From Xylona heveae TC161 (Eukaryota > Ascomycota > Xylonomycetes > Xylonales > Xylonaceae), in assembly GCF_001619985.1 (NCBI RefSeq), contig NW_017264199.1, forward strand, positions 1,240,001 through 1,304,000: a stretch of DNA of 64,000 bases, given 5' to 3'. The first letter of the stretch is position 1, and each line of letters opens with the position of its first letter. Under the pieces are notes generated by a model that made no database searches, was not told where the DNA came from, and worked only from the letters and a program-made list of their open reading frames with translations. Positions 10,436 to 22,514 of the stretch are shown piece after piece. Made by a program: the position numbers and the translations under genes.

Positions 10436-13109
10436 ATGGTCATTCGGACAGCAGCAAAAGTGGATTTGAACAAGCCACCGGAAGAGCAGACTTGTTTGCA
10501 TGTAGGTACTCCTTGTTCACGTTCCTTTTTTTCATTCCTTTCACTGTGGCCAGAATTATCTTCTTTTCATTTTATGTCTTGTTCATCTTTTTCTTTGACT
10601 TTGCAAGGCGCAGAGAATCGGATGATATCTGACAATACCTACACATAGAATCGATGGCATCCAGATAGTACGTCTACCTCATTATATTTCTCAATTTAAC
10701 AAAGAACCGCGAATATTTCATGTTTTCGTTATCCGAAAGCCGATAATATCTTTAGTTCGTCCTCAATTAGCTGCCGTAGTGCTATGGCTGTCACAACACA
10801 AATATCCTTCCATCTCTCAATCATGCTTTACAGGAGATACCCATCAATTCCTTCCCTCAACTCTCTATACTCATACATGATTACCTAAACTAATTATCTG
10901 GATAGTCCCCTTTATCTCACGCATTGCCCCCAACGAAGTCGTCAAGATCGAATGTCTCGACTGGACAGGCGGCCAGATCAAGAACAACGACAGCGCCGAG
11001 GACATTCGCAACGTGGACTTGACCAAGATCCACTACCTCACTGGCCCATTTGAAATCGGGACGGCCGAGCCGGGTGATATTCTCGTCGTTGAGATTCAAG
11101 ACGTACAGCCATTCGACGAGCAGCCGTGGGGCTTCACCGGCGTATTTGATCGTCATAATGGCGGCGGCTTTCTCGATGAGATTTATCCTCATCCGTATGT
11201 ACATCATTCTCGTCCCCTCTATCTCCTTTTTCCTTTTCATCACTCCCTAGCATCTTTACACTCCTTTATAATCGTTACCATATAATTTCAATCCTTTCCC
11301 CATAAATGTGATAGCACCTAACGCTAAAGTTCCGCATAGAGCCAAGGCAATCTGGGACTTCGAAGGCATATTCGCGTCCTCGCGACACATTCCGCACGTT
11401 CGCTTTCCGGGACTTATCCACCCTGGGATCCTGGGCTGTGCTCCCTCGGCCGAGATCCTCGCCGAATGGAACCGGCGCGAGGGCGAAGTCGTCCAGTCCA
11501 AGGTCCACGAACTGAACAGAGACGTGGCCCAGCTGCCGCAGCCACAAAATGTTCATGCAGGACAGGCTAACATCTCGCATCCGGATCTCAAGGCCAAAGT
11601 CGGCCGTGAGGGCGCCCGCACGATCCCAGGCCGCCCTGAAAATGGCGGAAACTGCGACATTAAGAATCTCTCGCGAGGAAGTAAAGTGTTTTTGCCCGTG
11701 CATGTGCCCGGTGCGGGGTTTAGTGTAGGGGACTTGCATTTTTCTGGTGCGTATTTTGTCCCTATTTATTTATTTATTTATTTTTTAATTTTTTTTTCTT
11801 AATATTTTTTATTTTTATTTTTTTGTGCTGCTGCTGCTGTTATTGTTATTGTTTTCATTTTACCTCTTCCCATTCCCCCTATTTTATTTTACCTCTTATC
11901 CTTCTCCCCGTTTGTGGATCTCCCTTGGATACATATTCTGATACACTTACGACAAGTACAGAAGGCGACGGCGAGATCTCCTTTTGCGGCGCCATCGAAA
12001 TGGCAGGCATCATTACACTCAAAATGAGCGTGATGAAGAACGGCATGGCGGACCTAGGCCTCAAATCGCCCATCTATATACCCGGTCCTGTCGAGCCGCA
12101 TTACGGACCGGGCCGGTATTTGACATTCGAAGGCTTCAGCGTCGACGAGCACGGCAAGCAGCATTACATGGATGCGACGGTTGCGTATCGCCAGACGGTC
12201 TTGCAGTGTATACAGTATTTGAAGCGGTTTGGTTAGTCTCTTTTCTTCCTCTTTTCCCCCCTGCTTTCTGTTTTTTTTTTTTATTATTATTTTATTTTAT
12301 TTTATTTTATTTTATTTTTTGTTTTTTCCCCTTCTTCTTCTTCCTCTTCCTCTTCTTCATTTTTTTTTTCTTCCTATTTTCTCTTTTTTCCCCCTTCTTC
12401 TTTAAGATGGTCAGGGAAGGAAGAAAGGAAGAAAGAAAACGTGCATGCCCGCGTTATCCTCGGATTTCTAGCTGCACTCTATGAACTCTACTTCGAAAGC
12501 AGCGCTACTATCTCAGTATACGCCGCAATAATCGGCGTTGAAGGGGGCCTGAGGGGCGACATATAACGTCCACTGGACACTGAAATGAGACAATTGCACT
12601 GACAGACTGTGCAGGCTACGACGATTACCAAATCTACTTGTTACTCTCGTGTGCGCCGATACAGGGACATATCGCCGGCATCGTGGATGTGAGTTTTCTC
12701 TTACCTTCCCTCACCCCTACCCCTGACCCCCACCTTCCTTTTTTTGAAGCTCCTGGCAGCATGCTATTTCCGTCCCTGTTTTTAATCTTATGGTGCTACA
12801 TTGTTACTTGCTGGGACTGGCTTGCATTGCATGGCTATTGCATATTATTGCGATATGTACTTGAAGCACCCCAGGAAAACAGAAGAAAGAAGATGAAGAG
12901 AAGAACGTCAAAAACCAAAAAAGAAAGAAAAGGAAGGGAAAAAAAGAAAAGAAAGGAAAGGAAAAAAAAAAAGAAAAAGACAGAAAGCTAACACATGATA
13001 GATCCCTAATGCATGCACGACACTCGGCCTGCCAATGGATATTTTCGACTTTGACATTTCGCCTACGGGACCAGCGACGAAGATGGACATGGGGGCTTGT
13101 GCAAAGTAG
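10436..13109 (+). CDS. fmdS: Formamidase (FmdA/AmdA family)
   Basis: Hydrolyses formamide to formate and ammonia for nitrogen use, in the cytosol. Seven exons (10436-10501, 10649-10667, 10906-11194, 11340-11746, 11962-12231, 12615-12688, 13002-13109) give 410 residues, about the size known for Aspergillus formamidase. Characteristic segments are MVIRTAAKVDLNKPPEEQ, NEVVKIECLDWTGGQIKN, PGLIHPGILGCAPS, GGNCDIKNLSRGSKV and YLLLSCAPIQGHIAGIVD. Exon 2 is only 19 nt and supplies NRWHPD. The introns are 147, 238, 145, 215, 383 and 313 nt, much longer than elsewhere in the window. Introns 4 and 5 contain T-rich blocks, and intron 6 contains a purine block (AAGAAAGAAAAGGAAAGG type). All joins keep frame and family sequence. 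Confidence 0.93.
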
Positions 13110-13266
13110 GGGTATAGCTACTTTTCTTTGTACGTCACCAGGTGAAGATAATTTGACAGAGGACCGGAGAATAGTGTTTCCATTTTTCTTAAAAAAAGAA
13201 AAAAAGAAAAAGAAAGAAGAAAATGAAACAATATATAAAACTACAAGATACCTACTACGGTACTAC

Positions 13267-16200
13267 CTACCTACCATATTTGCGCAACTGCTTCCACTCA
13301 TAGTACCGTTGTCGAACATTGTCTCCAAAAAAGGCAAGAACAAGGGACAAGACAAGAGTGACAAAAGTCAGCGGAAGAGCAATCTCCCAAAAAAGACCCT
13401 GTTGCCGGTTCATGTCGCGAATGTCAGAAGTGTTCATGCCGAGGTAGCCGGTGACAAACGTCAGAGGAAGAAAGACTGTTGTGATGACAGTGAAGACCAT
13501 GATGGCTTTTGAGCTGTCGTCTTCTCGAATCTTCATTTGTTGTATTCCCTAAGATACAGTTAAGCATGTGAATTTTGGGAGCAGTGGACGTGTATAACAG
13601 ATTGGGATGGGGATGGTCGAAAAATACTCAGGCCCCAAGAAAAAAGGGAGACGGGAGGATGGGTGAGGGGCTAAAAGACAGCTACAGGTACCTACCTGAC
13701 CCCACAGGCGCTCGGCTCTGTTTATCAAGAAGCTGAAAGCTACGATCCGTCGGTATAATTTGTCATCTCTTTTTTCCCCAGCGGAGAGGACAAAGTCTGT
13801 CGTAGAAGACTCAGGCTGACGTTTGGAATTCTCTTTGACGATCCGATTGAACGTGTGTGCGACTTCACGCTGAATCTTCAAAAGACGCGCAATCATAGAC
13901 AGTTCATCAATGAGATAATTAATCTGTTGCATTACCCGGTTGTTAGGATGATGTAACACCTTTTCTTCCTGTGGTCCCCATATAGTAAGCAGGTTAAACC
14001 TTTACGCATGATTGTTTCATAATCTTTTGCTGTGTTAGATAAGCTGATATACTTACCAGTTGATCGAGATAGTCCTTGTACAAATTTCGTGCATTGATTA
14101 CCGATGACGATTTTCCATGTGTGAAGTTGAAAATGAGCGTGTCCATGATCATTGAGAGCATCCCCCTGTTGTCCACATCATTCTTAACTATCCGGATGGC
14201 ATCATCTTCAACACCAGTAGATAGCATCTCGAGAATGGAAAATTCTCCGCGAAGAAGCCGCTCCTTGCATTGATAGCCAGCTTTCAAAACCCGCTCGGTA
14301 AGCTCTGGGGTTTGAATAGATTCTCCAGCGAGGACAAAGAACATGACAAGATGTTCAAAGGCTTCATGAAAATACATTGGCGCCGCAGAGCAGGGAGGAG
14401 AATCGCTCCGTAGGATATCGTCTTGAATAGTAGCCGTGGCAATTTCGAGGTCTGCTAGGAGCTGCCTTATGCTGCTATTGAGAGACGATTCGGTGGCCTG
14501 AGTATTTTGAACAAGATAAGAGCTTGGTTATCTAGGTATATTCAGACAGGTCATTTGAAGGTGTGCGAACCTTGATCATAGAGCCCAGACACTTTTTGAC
14601 CTCTGGAAGGTCTACGTTACAGGGAAGAAAAAATTGTAGTAGCCTTTGGAAAGTCTCTGCCACCCTTGATTGTGTTTGCAAGCCATTTGGGTAACGTGGA
14701 GTATGTTGTTCTCCGCAGGCTGATTTCAGCTTTTGTAGGTGGGCCAAAAATTCTTCGAATGTATGCTCCCTAGTGCACCTGAATAGTTCGCTATCGGAAG
14801 GTCCAGTTCCAGTTCCGACAGTCGAATCGGAGAGGTGGGCATGAATATCGTCCAACATCGCCTCTTCCATGACGTCGATACTGGTCTCTGACAACTTCAC
14901 GTCGCCAAAATCGTCTTCCCACCACGGAGTTTTGCGTGACCACAAAAGGACCGGGTTCACCCGTTTTCGGTTCTGAGTTTGGGTTGACTCTGTTTTATCA
15001 GAAGCTTTCTGTTGCATGCTTTTTGGATCATCAGGTCCTCGCTCTTTCGAGCCACCCGTACCGTGATTCTTCGCTTGCGCGTCCACAGCGCTGAGATTGT
15101 GCGCTGCGGCCTCATTGGCGACTGGTCGATTCGCATGGACGCTCGTTCTGGATTCCCTAGAAAATGGCGTATTGCTTTCTTTATCCGATCGATAAGGTCG
15201 ATGACGGGAGTGGCGTTGGTGATGATTGGCGATACTGTCTAGGAGTTTTTGATAGCTCTTGACTTTAATGTATAAGACTAGTATGTCGGCTGTTTCTTCA
15301 CTGAGCACGCCACTCCAGGTCTCAGGAGTCACCGTATGGCCTTTGTTCGTTGTAAAATAATAAATATCGGGGTCATAGTTGCTGTAATCCGGGCAACTAC
15401 TACGGACTTGCTCTATAAAATTCTGATCGCTATGTTAGTAGAGTGGTAGAAAAATTCCGCTAAAAGCAATCAATTCCTTATCTGTGCACAAAATCGAATA
15501 AACTTACCGACCAAGAAGCGCATTTCTGGGTTGGGAAAAGAAAATCCCTCTGGTGATCATCACGAAGATTAATAGCACAGGGACTGTCGGTTGCTGTCGG
15601 AGGGGCAAATTTGAACCCTTTACCCTGCAAGTCTGACGCGGACGATTTACAACATGTGATTATAAGTTCTTCAAAGCCGCCACATTAGCAAGCGCACGAT
15701 GAGAATAATGTCAAAAAGCCTACCATGACCAATAAGGAGACACCAGAGTTGAGGCACATGATAAATATGGTCCTTTGGAGTATCCTTCATCTGCAACACT
15801 GCTTGTTTGAGATCTCGAAGGGTGGTAGACTCGTAGTGATGGAAAAATTGCAGCAATGTTCTTGTTGGATGGCTATTCTGCCAGATGTGATCAGGTACTG
15901 CTTGCCTTTTCGCCATAGCGTAGAGCTCAATATACGGCAAAGAAACAAAGATTGCAAGAGGTCGGCTTTCCTGGAACGATTTGCCACTGGGCCCTCTCAT
16001 ATGCCCACTGTGCGCCGCACGAGGCTCGTGTGCTGATCTTGAATTGTATTGTTTCGACGTTGACCAGAGATATTTCGCACGGTTATATGGCTTTTCCAGA
16101 TTTGCCCGCACATCCTGCATAACCATGGACACAAGCCCTAGCGTTCTCTGACTGAGATGTGGAATTTTCTGAATCTCCTTCTATTTAATCTTTAGCATAG

Positions 16201-16798
16201 GCTCATTCCCAATCCATTTACTAAGCTCGAAAATTGGAGGTAATAAAGGAAAAATAAGAGATAAAAAAAATATGATAGAAGCTCCATGTTAATTTAGGCA
16301 CCGGAAGTAATCACCTGAAAAGAGGTTAAATCCATGACTGTCCTTTCTAGGTGTCTAGAAAATTGTCAACAGGGGCTGTCTCTGCCATGAAACTAATGTA
16401 ACTAACACCCAGCGAACGGCAGGTACCAAGCCAATTCTGCTCAATCGTGGCTCTTGCAATTTCAGCGAGATGGGTGAATCATTACTCTCCCTTGCTTGAT
16501 AACGATGAGAAGATGCAATATCACGCATAACCACATCTGTTTCTTCGTCAAAGCATTTGTCTCGTCCATTGGAGATGTTATGCCTGTCAATCTGGGAAGG
16601 AACAGGTGCCCAGGGCAAATCTACCCATGAAGTGTTTTCAGGAGGTACATGTGATACTCGCTGTCGATACGTATGAGATTTTGTTCTATTCGAATTCGAA
16701 TACCGGTGCCTTGTCCTATGAATGGGACCCTCTTCAGGCTCGGATGAGTCTGCCTCGCTGCGGTCTGAACCCGACGTTCTCCTATGTCTTGACATCAA
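13267..16798 (-). CDS. CorA-like Mg2+ transporter domain protein
   Basis: Membrane protein of the fungal CorA-like (2-TM-GxN) group. Exons from the 5' end: 16798-16427 (uncertain), 16180-15724, 15668-15508, 15422-14571, 14497-14057, 13968-13696 and 13548-13267, about 945 residues. The last exon carries two hydrophobic helices separated by GYLGMNTSD, which includes the GMN signature of CorA channels. Ahead of it is a long helical region with IQREVAHTFNRIV. The middle part has RTLLQFFHHY and VPQLW, common in fungal members. Exon 1 is Arg/Ser/Glu-rich and joins in phase. An alternative start is a 7-codon exon (ATG at 16335, MDLTSFQ) spliced to 16180, giving about 828 residues. Transport of Mg2+ is inferred from the fold only. 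Confidence 0.75.
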
Positions 16799-17371
16799 GA
16801 TACTTTTCTCTTTAGGACGTATTTCTCTCAGTGTGTTCCGAGCATGACCTAGTCTCCTTTAAATTGCCTCAACAGTGAAATGCTTCCATGTAAAATGGAC
16901 CGCAAGCAATATCTGAAAAGAACGGAACTGCAGCTTTGTGTGTTTCACTCGAGCCAAGACATTTTGTTGGCTGAATGCTTGTCGCTGACATAATCCAACC
17001 AGTGCTTGACTTTTGGATTTGGTGCAGGGGTCTGTGCAAATTGATTCTGTATCTGAGCCTCTATCTTCGTTAGCTCAATTGTACAAGGTTGTACTGAATC
17101 TGTAGAGTAAGGCAAGTTATGTGGGCTCAAGCATCCAGGTATGCCCCGCGTGAGACTTCACTAGTACATGGATCTCCATCATGGCATGAAGTATCTCCTC
17201 GGAACCTGCTCTACTTTGAACTCTTCCAATTGATTGCACTTCATATGCAATGAGAATGACGCTTCAAGTGTGAATGATGTCAAAGTTCCATTCACGTGGA
17301 GTTCGCTTGAATCCGTCACCCGTCGTTCCCGTTGTCGCTACCAAAATGAGACTGTTTTCTGCCGTCTCCCA
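16799..17371. other. Intergenic, CorA-like / SLD2 divergent region
   Basis: No gene assigned. On the minus strand 17130-16945 a 61-codon frame starting MSPHNLPYSTDSVQ has a coding-like residue mix and could be an upstream exon of the CorA-like gene, but I found no convincing donor to connect it. The SLD2 promoter lies at the right edge. Confidence 0.4.
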
Positions 17372-17596
17372 TTTACGCGAAACGCGTCTGTCCTCGTGCC
17401 TTGTCGCGTTTACCCATAGCGCGTCCCACATCCCACTTGACCTGGTCATAGTGCATTACGACCTTTGCATCATCATTACCGTCAGACGATTCAAAGCCTA
17501 GAGCATACATGTTTGACCTGGAATCTCTTCAATCTCTAATTCAGGCGGTGTTTCCAAACATCTCACTCTTTAATTATTGGGGTCGACGCGTTGGAC
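17372..17596 (+). promoter_or_regulatory. CGCG (MCB/MBF-like) elements upstream of SLD2
   Basis: TTTACGCGAAACGCGTCT lies at 17372-17389, followed by GTCGCGTTTACC and TAGCGCGTCC within 35 bp, and ACGCGTTGGAC at 17586-17596, 22 bp before the SLD2 start. The 18-mer and the 11-mer are identical to elements upstream of the primase gene 12 kb away. MBF-type regulation of replication genes is established in yeasts; binding here is inferred. Confidence 0.65.
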
Positions 17597-17618
17597 ACGA
17601 GAATAGACAATCATCACA

Positions 17619-19017
17619 ATGGCGGTACCCGATAAAGCGACGGCTCTACGACAAGAATTGAAGGCATGGGAAAAGGAATTTGCTTCTGCAAATGGAGGAC
17701 GAAAGGCCGGTCGCGACGATATCAAGAAATATCCAGAAATAGGTACGTGTTTGAAAGCGATGAGGAGCTTATTCTCTAGGCTAATGTCCATTCTGCAGCC
17801 GCCAAATACAAAGAATACACCAAAATGCGCGATCCGTCATCCGGTCAAGACAAAAACTCAAAAGCGCACAAATCACAAACCTCTCACCGATCCTCTTTAC
17901 CGAATACCCAAAAAGACAGTGTCTCTACAACATCCTTATTGCGGAAAGTCGAGGCTATCGAAACCCCCTCCAAGCGGCGACGGACGTACTATGATGACGG
18001 CAGTAATTACTACAACCCGCGTCGAAATCTTTTGACGCCCTCCAGGCGACGGCACAGCCAGCAGCAAGACCAGCCATACATGGGCCCGATAACTCCCTCT
18101 CGACGCAACCATCCTGGCTTTCTTGATCCTTACGATTCCCCGTCTTCAATTCGCAAGCTCTCCACACCTCCAAAGGTCACAGCTATTGGGCCTACACCAC
18201 AGCGCGACGGTTACGCATTGGGCATCTTTGACCTCCTATCTGAGCATGGCACGCCACAAGGTCCGCAAACCAGCGGAGAGCCCACTGGCAATGCTCCACC
18301 GAACGCAAACGCTGTTCTCCAAACACCCAGCAAATCCAGCTCAAGCGCCGTCCTAGACGAAGCAATCATCATGACCGGAAAGCGAGGCAATCGGACACCA
18401 GCGTCAAGCAGCAAACGATTCTTCCTCGACAGTTTCACAACTCCGCTAAAACGAAAGCGAGAAGATGACCCAGACGGCATAGGCGGTCCGGAAACGCCTT
18501 CCTCCTCCACATCCAATCTCCTTGCCACCCCGGCCTTTTTGCGTCGAGACGGCGGCCGAAAACCTCTCGACGCAGTTCTTGAAGAAGACGAACAGACATC
18601 GCCGATGACGCAACGCTTCTGGCCGAAACGAAGAACATATGTCAAAGGACTGAGCACCATCTTAGCCGAGTTGCGCGAAATGCAACAAGAAGATGACGCA
18701 GATGGAGAAGAAGCACTACGAGAAATTGAAGGCAATCAAGGGCGCCCATCTCGTCTTGGTCCAGACCAGGAAGAAGGCGAAGAAGAACATCCCGGCAAGG
18801 AAAACGAAAAGCAGGGTGCTAATGCGAATAATTCGAAATGGAAGTTTTGGAAGAAGAAGGGCGCCAAGCGACAGACGAGGAAATTCAACTGTAAGTTTTA
18901 TGTCCGGTCCCTGCTTCTCGTAATCTTTCTTCCATGTTTTCTTTTCAAGGCTCACATGACTAACGTATCCTTTTACCTCTAGTGAAACCCGTCCTTCGCA
19001 AGTCCTCCAAGACGTAG
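17619..19017 (+). CDS. SLD2: DNA replication regulator SLD2
   Basis: Sld2 is phosphorylated by cyclin-dependent kinase and then bridges Dpb11 to start DNA replication. Three exons (17619-17742, 17799-18890, 18983-19017) give 416 residues. The N-terminus MAVPDKATALRQELKAWEKE followed by AAKYKEYTKMRD is the conserved Sld2 head. A second conserved block is GPTPQRDGYALGIFDLLSE. At least 12 Ser/Thr-Pro sites are present, many with basic flanks (TPSKRR, TPSRR, TPLKRKR), as expected for a multi-site CDK target. The C-terminus is basic (FWKKKGAKRQTRKFN). The rest is probably disordered. Its promoter carries the CGCG elements listed separately. Confidence 0.9.
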
Positions 19018-19032
19018 ACCCTTAATTGTCTG

Positions 19033-19093
<61 letters not shown>

Positions 19094-19610
19094 CCTGCTA
19101 ACGCTCGACATGCTCAATCCTCTTGTTTACATTTCTCAGCTTTGCCTTCGTTTCGTTTTTAAAGCGAGCAAATATTCCTCGGCGTATTGCGTGCGTATTG
19201 GTTTAATACGAACCAGGAACGGTGTCAGGCGGGTATATACCATCTTTGTTCGCTTTATTCTTTATTTTTCTTCCCTTGATTTCCTCTGTTCAACTTCTTC
19301 TACGTTTTTGCCGGGCAGAATATTGCACTATGAGCATCGATTCGTTTACTTTTCTTTTTCATTTGGCAGACCCTAAGAATATAGAGCAATGGCGATGAGC
19401 ATATTGTTGCACAATTATAGAATGCTCAATGAATTGGTGATATAATTATCGATATTCATATTGATATTGACGTGGATATAAGTGTTGATATTCATCCCTG
19501 ATACAAAGTATTCTTTGTCCTCCGGTCTCTAATAAACTTAGACATGAGGTAATTGGAGATGAAGGGATAAATGGACGTAAGAGGTAAAGGGCCGTGAATC
19601 GAATGAAAGA
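19018..19610. other. Shared 3' region of convergent SLD2 and CUE3
   Basis: Contains the ATC microsatellite described separately, then AT-rich sequence with no gene recognised. Confidence 0.5.
19033..19092 (+). repeat. Microsatellite (ATC)20
   Basis: Twenty perfect ATC copies, starting 15 bp after the SLD2 stop codon and so within its likely 3' untranslated region. An open frame through it would encode a poly-His run but has no other support. Confidence 0.95.
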
Positions 19611-21874
19611 CTATGAAGGCAACATCCCGCCCCTTGCCATCTTTTTCGCGCGCTGGTCTCGTCGGTTATGATTTGCGCGAGAGCTCTTGCTGCTTTCTTT
19701 GCGCTGGCGGGATATTTGCGTGTTTTTATCGCCGGATGGGCCTGTGAGATTGGATTTGTCTCCTGGTCCTCCTGGCCCTCCTGCTCCGCCGCCTCGACCT
19801 CTTCCGCGGGGTGCGCCTCGTCCTCTACCCGCTCCTCCTCCCCCTCTGCCTCTTCCGCCACGAGACGGACCAGTGTCTGAACGGGAACCAGGTCCGGAAC
19901 TATAGTCATCTTCGTCATTGTCTTCGGCTGAAGAAACGCCTTTGTACTTCGTAGACGGCAATTCAGGCTGCTGCAAAGCTCCAGCTCCAGCTCCACCGGC
20001 ACCAAAGAGCTTGAATTTCTCTTCCATCTTGCGGAGCCGTTTCGGTTCACGTCCAAGCATGACTGCCCATCCCTCAATAGCTTCGTCCGTGAGGCCGGTT
20101 TCTCGGCGCAAGGATTGCCGGGGCTGACTCCGTCGGGTAGCGGCATCGCGGTTGAATGTGTTTGGTAAGGTAGTATACACGGAGAACAATGCGCGGTCGA
20201 TGCGATCAGCTTCCGCTGCTGCGGCGGCGTCTTTTCCTGCTCCTTGCTGTTTCCGTGCGCGGTCTCCGTCATAGTCGGTCGTGGAATCAACGGTGCCGCC
20301 GACGTCTTCGAGATCATATGTATCGTCGCGTTCGTCGTCGTCGGCGTCGAATGCAGACAGGGCTGAAATGATGGCTGCTTTGTTTGGCGCGTTCTGCCGG
20401 GATGAAAGGAGGTGGTCGGCTGTAAGATTGGCATCGCGTCTGCCTACGTGCAGTTTGGAAGTGTCGATGGCGAGACGGTCGAATTCGTCGTCATCGTAGA
20501 CGTTGCGTCTTGAAGGAATAGAAGAAGTGGGCGGAGGTGTAGAGCGGGGAACAAGGTGAGATGCAAGATTGGGAGGTTGCTCTGGTTGGTCCTGGGCTGC
20601 AGAAGGACTGTTTTGACAGTGGTATTAGTATTGGAAAAAGTCAAATAGATGCGTATGGTTAATAAAGAGAGTAATAGCGAGGGAGAGAAATTAATTGAGA
20701 AAGTAGAGGAGAGAACATACAGATCTTCTGAACGATCGGCTTGGCGAAGATGCGCGGGCAGAGAGTCGTCGAGCAGATGCGCAGTGACTTGCTCGACATC
20801 ATCGCCGTACTCGTCGAGGAGTCTCACAATGAACCCGCTTCCTAGATCTGGAAACAAGTCCTGAATCTGCGTGACCAAGCTCATCCGGTGGATATGGATA
20901 TCCTCGAGAGCTGCATCTGCAGGATCACGAGCAGCTTTGCCCTTGCCTTTACTGACTTTCCGTCGTATAGGCCGTTTCCTGCGCGCGTTCGCATCATGGA
21001 AAGCCTGCAGGGCGGTTACTATAGACTTTGCTCGAGCACTTTCCGATCCGGTCGCACGCTCCTCGAGGTGACGTAGGAGCGGTGTATTCGTGACGAGGTC
21101 CACCACCAGGCTCTTTGACTGCAAAGAGCCCTTCTTTTGAGCACTCTCTGCCGTCCGTTTTAAGGTATATAAATGATCAAATAATGCTGAAAAATTCGGC
21201 TTCTCCCCATCAATCAAAGATATTAATCCAAGATACGTTGCTGCGAGAATTCTCAGCTGAACCATGTCAGAAGCACGCGCATAGCCAATGCATAGCGCGT
21301 CAAGAAAATCCGACCCAGTCATGAAAAAAGTAGCTATATCCCGAGATGCAGAAAACAGCGGCCCAAGCCTCGCAAGCTCATCCTCGAGCTCATTCGCGTG
21401 ACCATCTTCTAGTCCGCCTATAAGAGAAGCTTTGGACTTTTGCAATCCACGTACCAGAGTACTCTGGTGCTGGGTCCATACCGAACCCAGCAATTTTCGC
21501 AGGCTGGCGCTTTTACCATATACCCGGCTCAGATCCACCAGGAATTTCCATCCTAGCAGTGGTGCTGGAGGCGGACTAGCCTCTGAAAGAAGTCGATGTA
21601 TTAACAGAAAACATTCGCGCCGTAAAACTTTTGCTTTTACTCCAGAAAACTGCACATCGCCGGGAAATGCACGTGAAGACTCATGAACATAGGAAGAAAG
21701 AAATGCATGTAATGAATCGTCGTTTGCGGATTCAGAAGAAGACCGTTCCGCAGACAAATGCAATCGTAATTGAATCAATAGAACCCATGCATCAAGACAT
21801 GATTCCCATTCGCTGGGGGCAATGTCTCTGCGTAGAAAGCTCGGCGGAAACGGTGCTATAGGCGGTAGCGGCAT
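19611..21874 (-). CDS. CUE3: CUE-domain ubiquitin receptor, CUE3/ASCC2 type (RQT complex)
   Basis: Homologue of yeast Cue3 and human ASCC2, the ubiquitin-binding subunit of the ribosome-quality-control trigger complex that splits collided ribosomes. Two exons (21874-20721, 20607-19611) give 716 residues. The N-terminal two-fifths is an ASCC2-like helical region (PPFPPS-like start, then WESCLDAWVLLIQLRL). The CUE domain lies at about 329-374, with VTQIQDLFPDLG at its start and a hydrophobic VTAHLLDD end. The C-terminal half is charged and ends in a Gly/Arg-rich RGG-like tract (RGRGGGGAGRGRG) and a basic tail, suggesting RNA contact. An in-frame ATG exists at 21943, but MPLPPIAPFPP at 21874 fits the family start better. 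It is divergently paired with RPS20. Confidence 0.85.
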
Positions 21875-22514
21875 AATTTGGGCGGCAAAATTGGAGGGGT
21901 TTTCAAGTATCAAAAGGGTTGAAAGAAATTGAAGAAACTGCAAATGAAATAGACCGAGAATGTCTCATATCTGAAAATATTGAAGACGAAGGATTATTTG
22001 AAGCTATAAGCTCCTCCAGATCATTTGATCTCCGCTACGCCTCGATCCAAGCGTTCCAGGCGTCTATGCATCAATGATGTCTCTCGAGTCATCGCTTACA
22101 TAATATAAATTACCTGATATGGTCATCTTTGCTCACCGCCTACCCCATCAGGTAAAGCGTATCCGGCAGCACATGGGTCGGCTTTGGGTGGGGGTTACAG
22201 CCCTGAATGCCAAGACTTACACACACCACAGTCACTCCCCGCTATCGCCAAGTGTGTACGGCAAAAGTAGTTGTTCGCGATCCTTCGTTCCCCGTTGATC
22301 TCACCAGCCTTTCATCACTTTACCGAACCAACGCCGTTCAGGTCTTGATTGGCGCCCTCAGCAGTCTCACAGGTATATTGCACCACAGCTCATCGGACGC
22401 CTTTTCTTTTCTGCGACGGCGCTTCGACAATCTCTTAAATACGACATCACGCTAACTGGCCGTTGTTTTCGCGTTGCGATAGACCTCAGATATCCCATCT
22501 CCCAAAACGACAAG
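21875..22514. promoter_or_regulatory. Divergent promoter region CUE3 / RPS20
   Basis: 640 bp between two divergent start codons. CAGTCACT at 22229-22236 matches 7 of 8 bases of the Homol-D box (CAGTCACA) used by ribosomal-protein promoters in several ascomycetes. CT-rich sequence precedes the RPS20 start. No gene is seen inside. Confidence 0.55.

Noticed and set aside
19026-19376. Open frame with a run of about 20 histidines
   Set aside because: It is only the (ATC)20 microsatellite read in one frame, in the 3' region of SLD2; the rest has no coding character.
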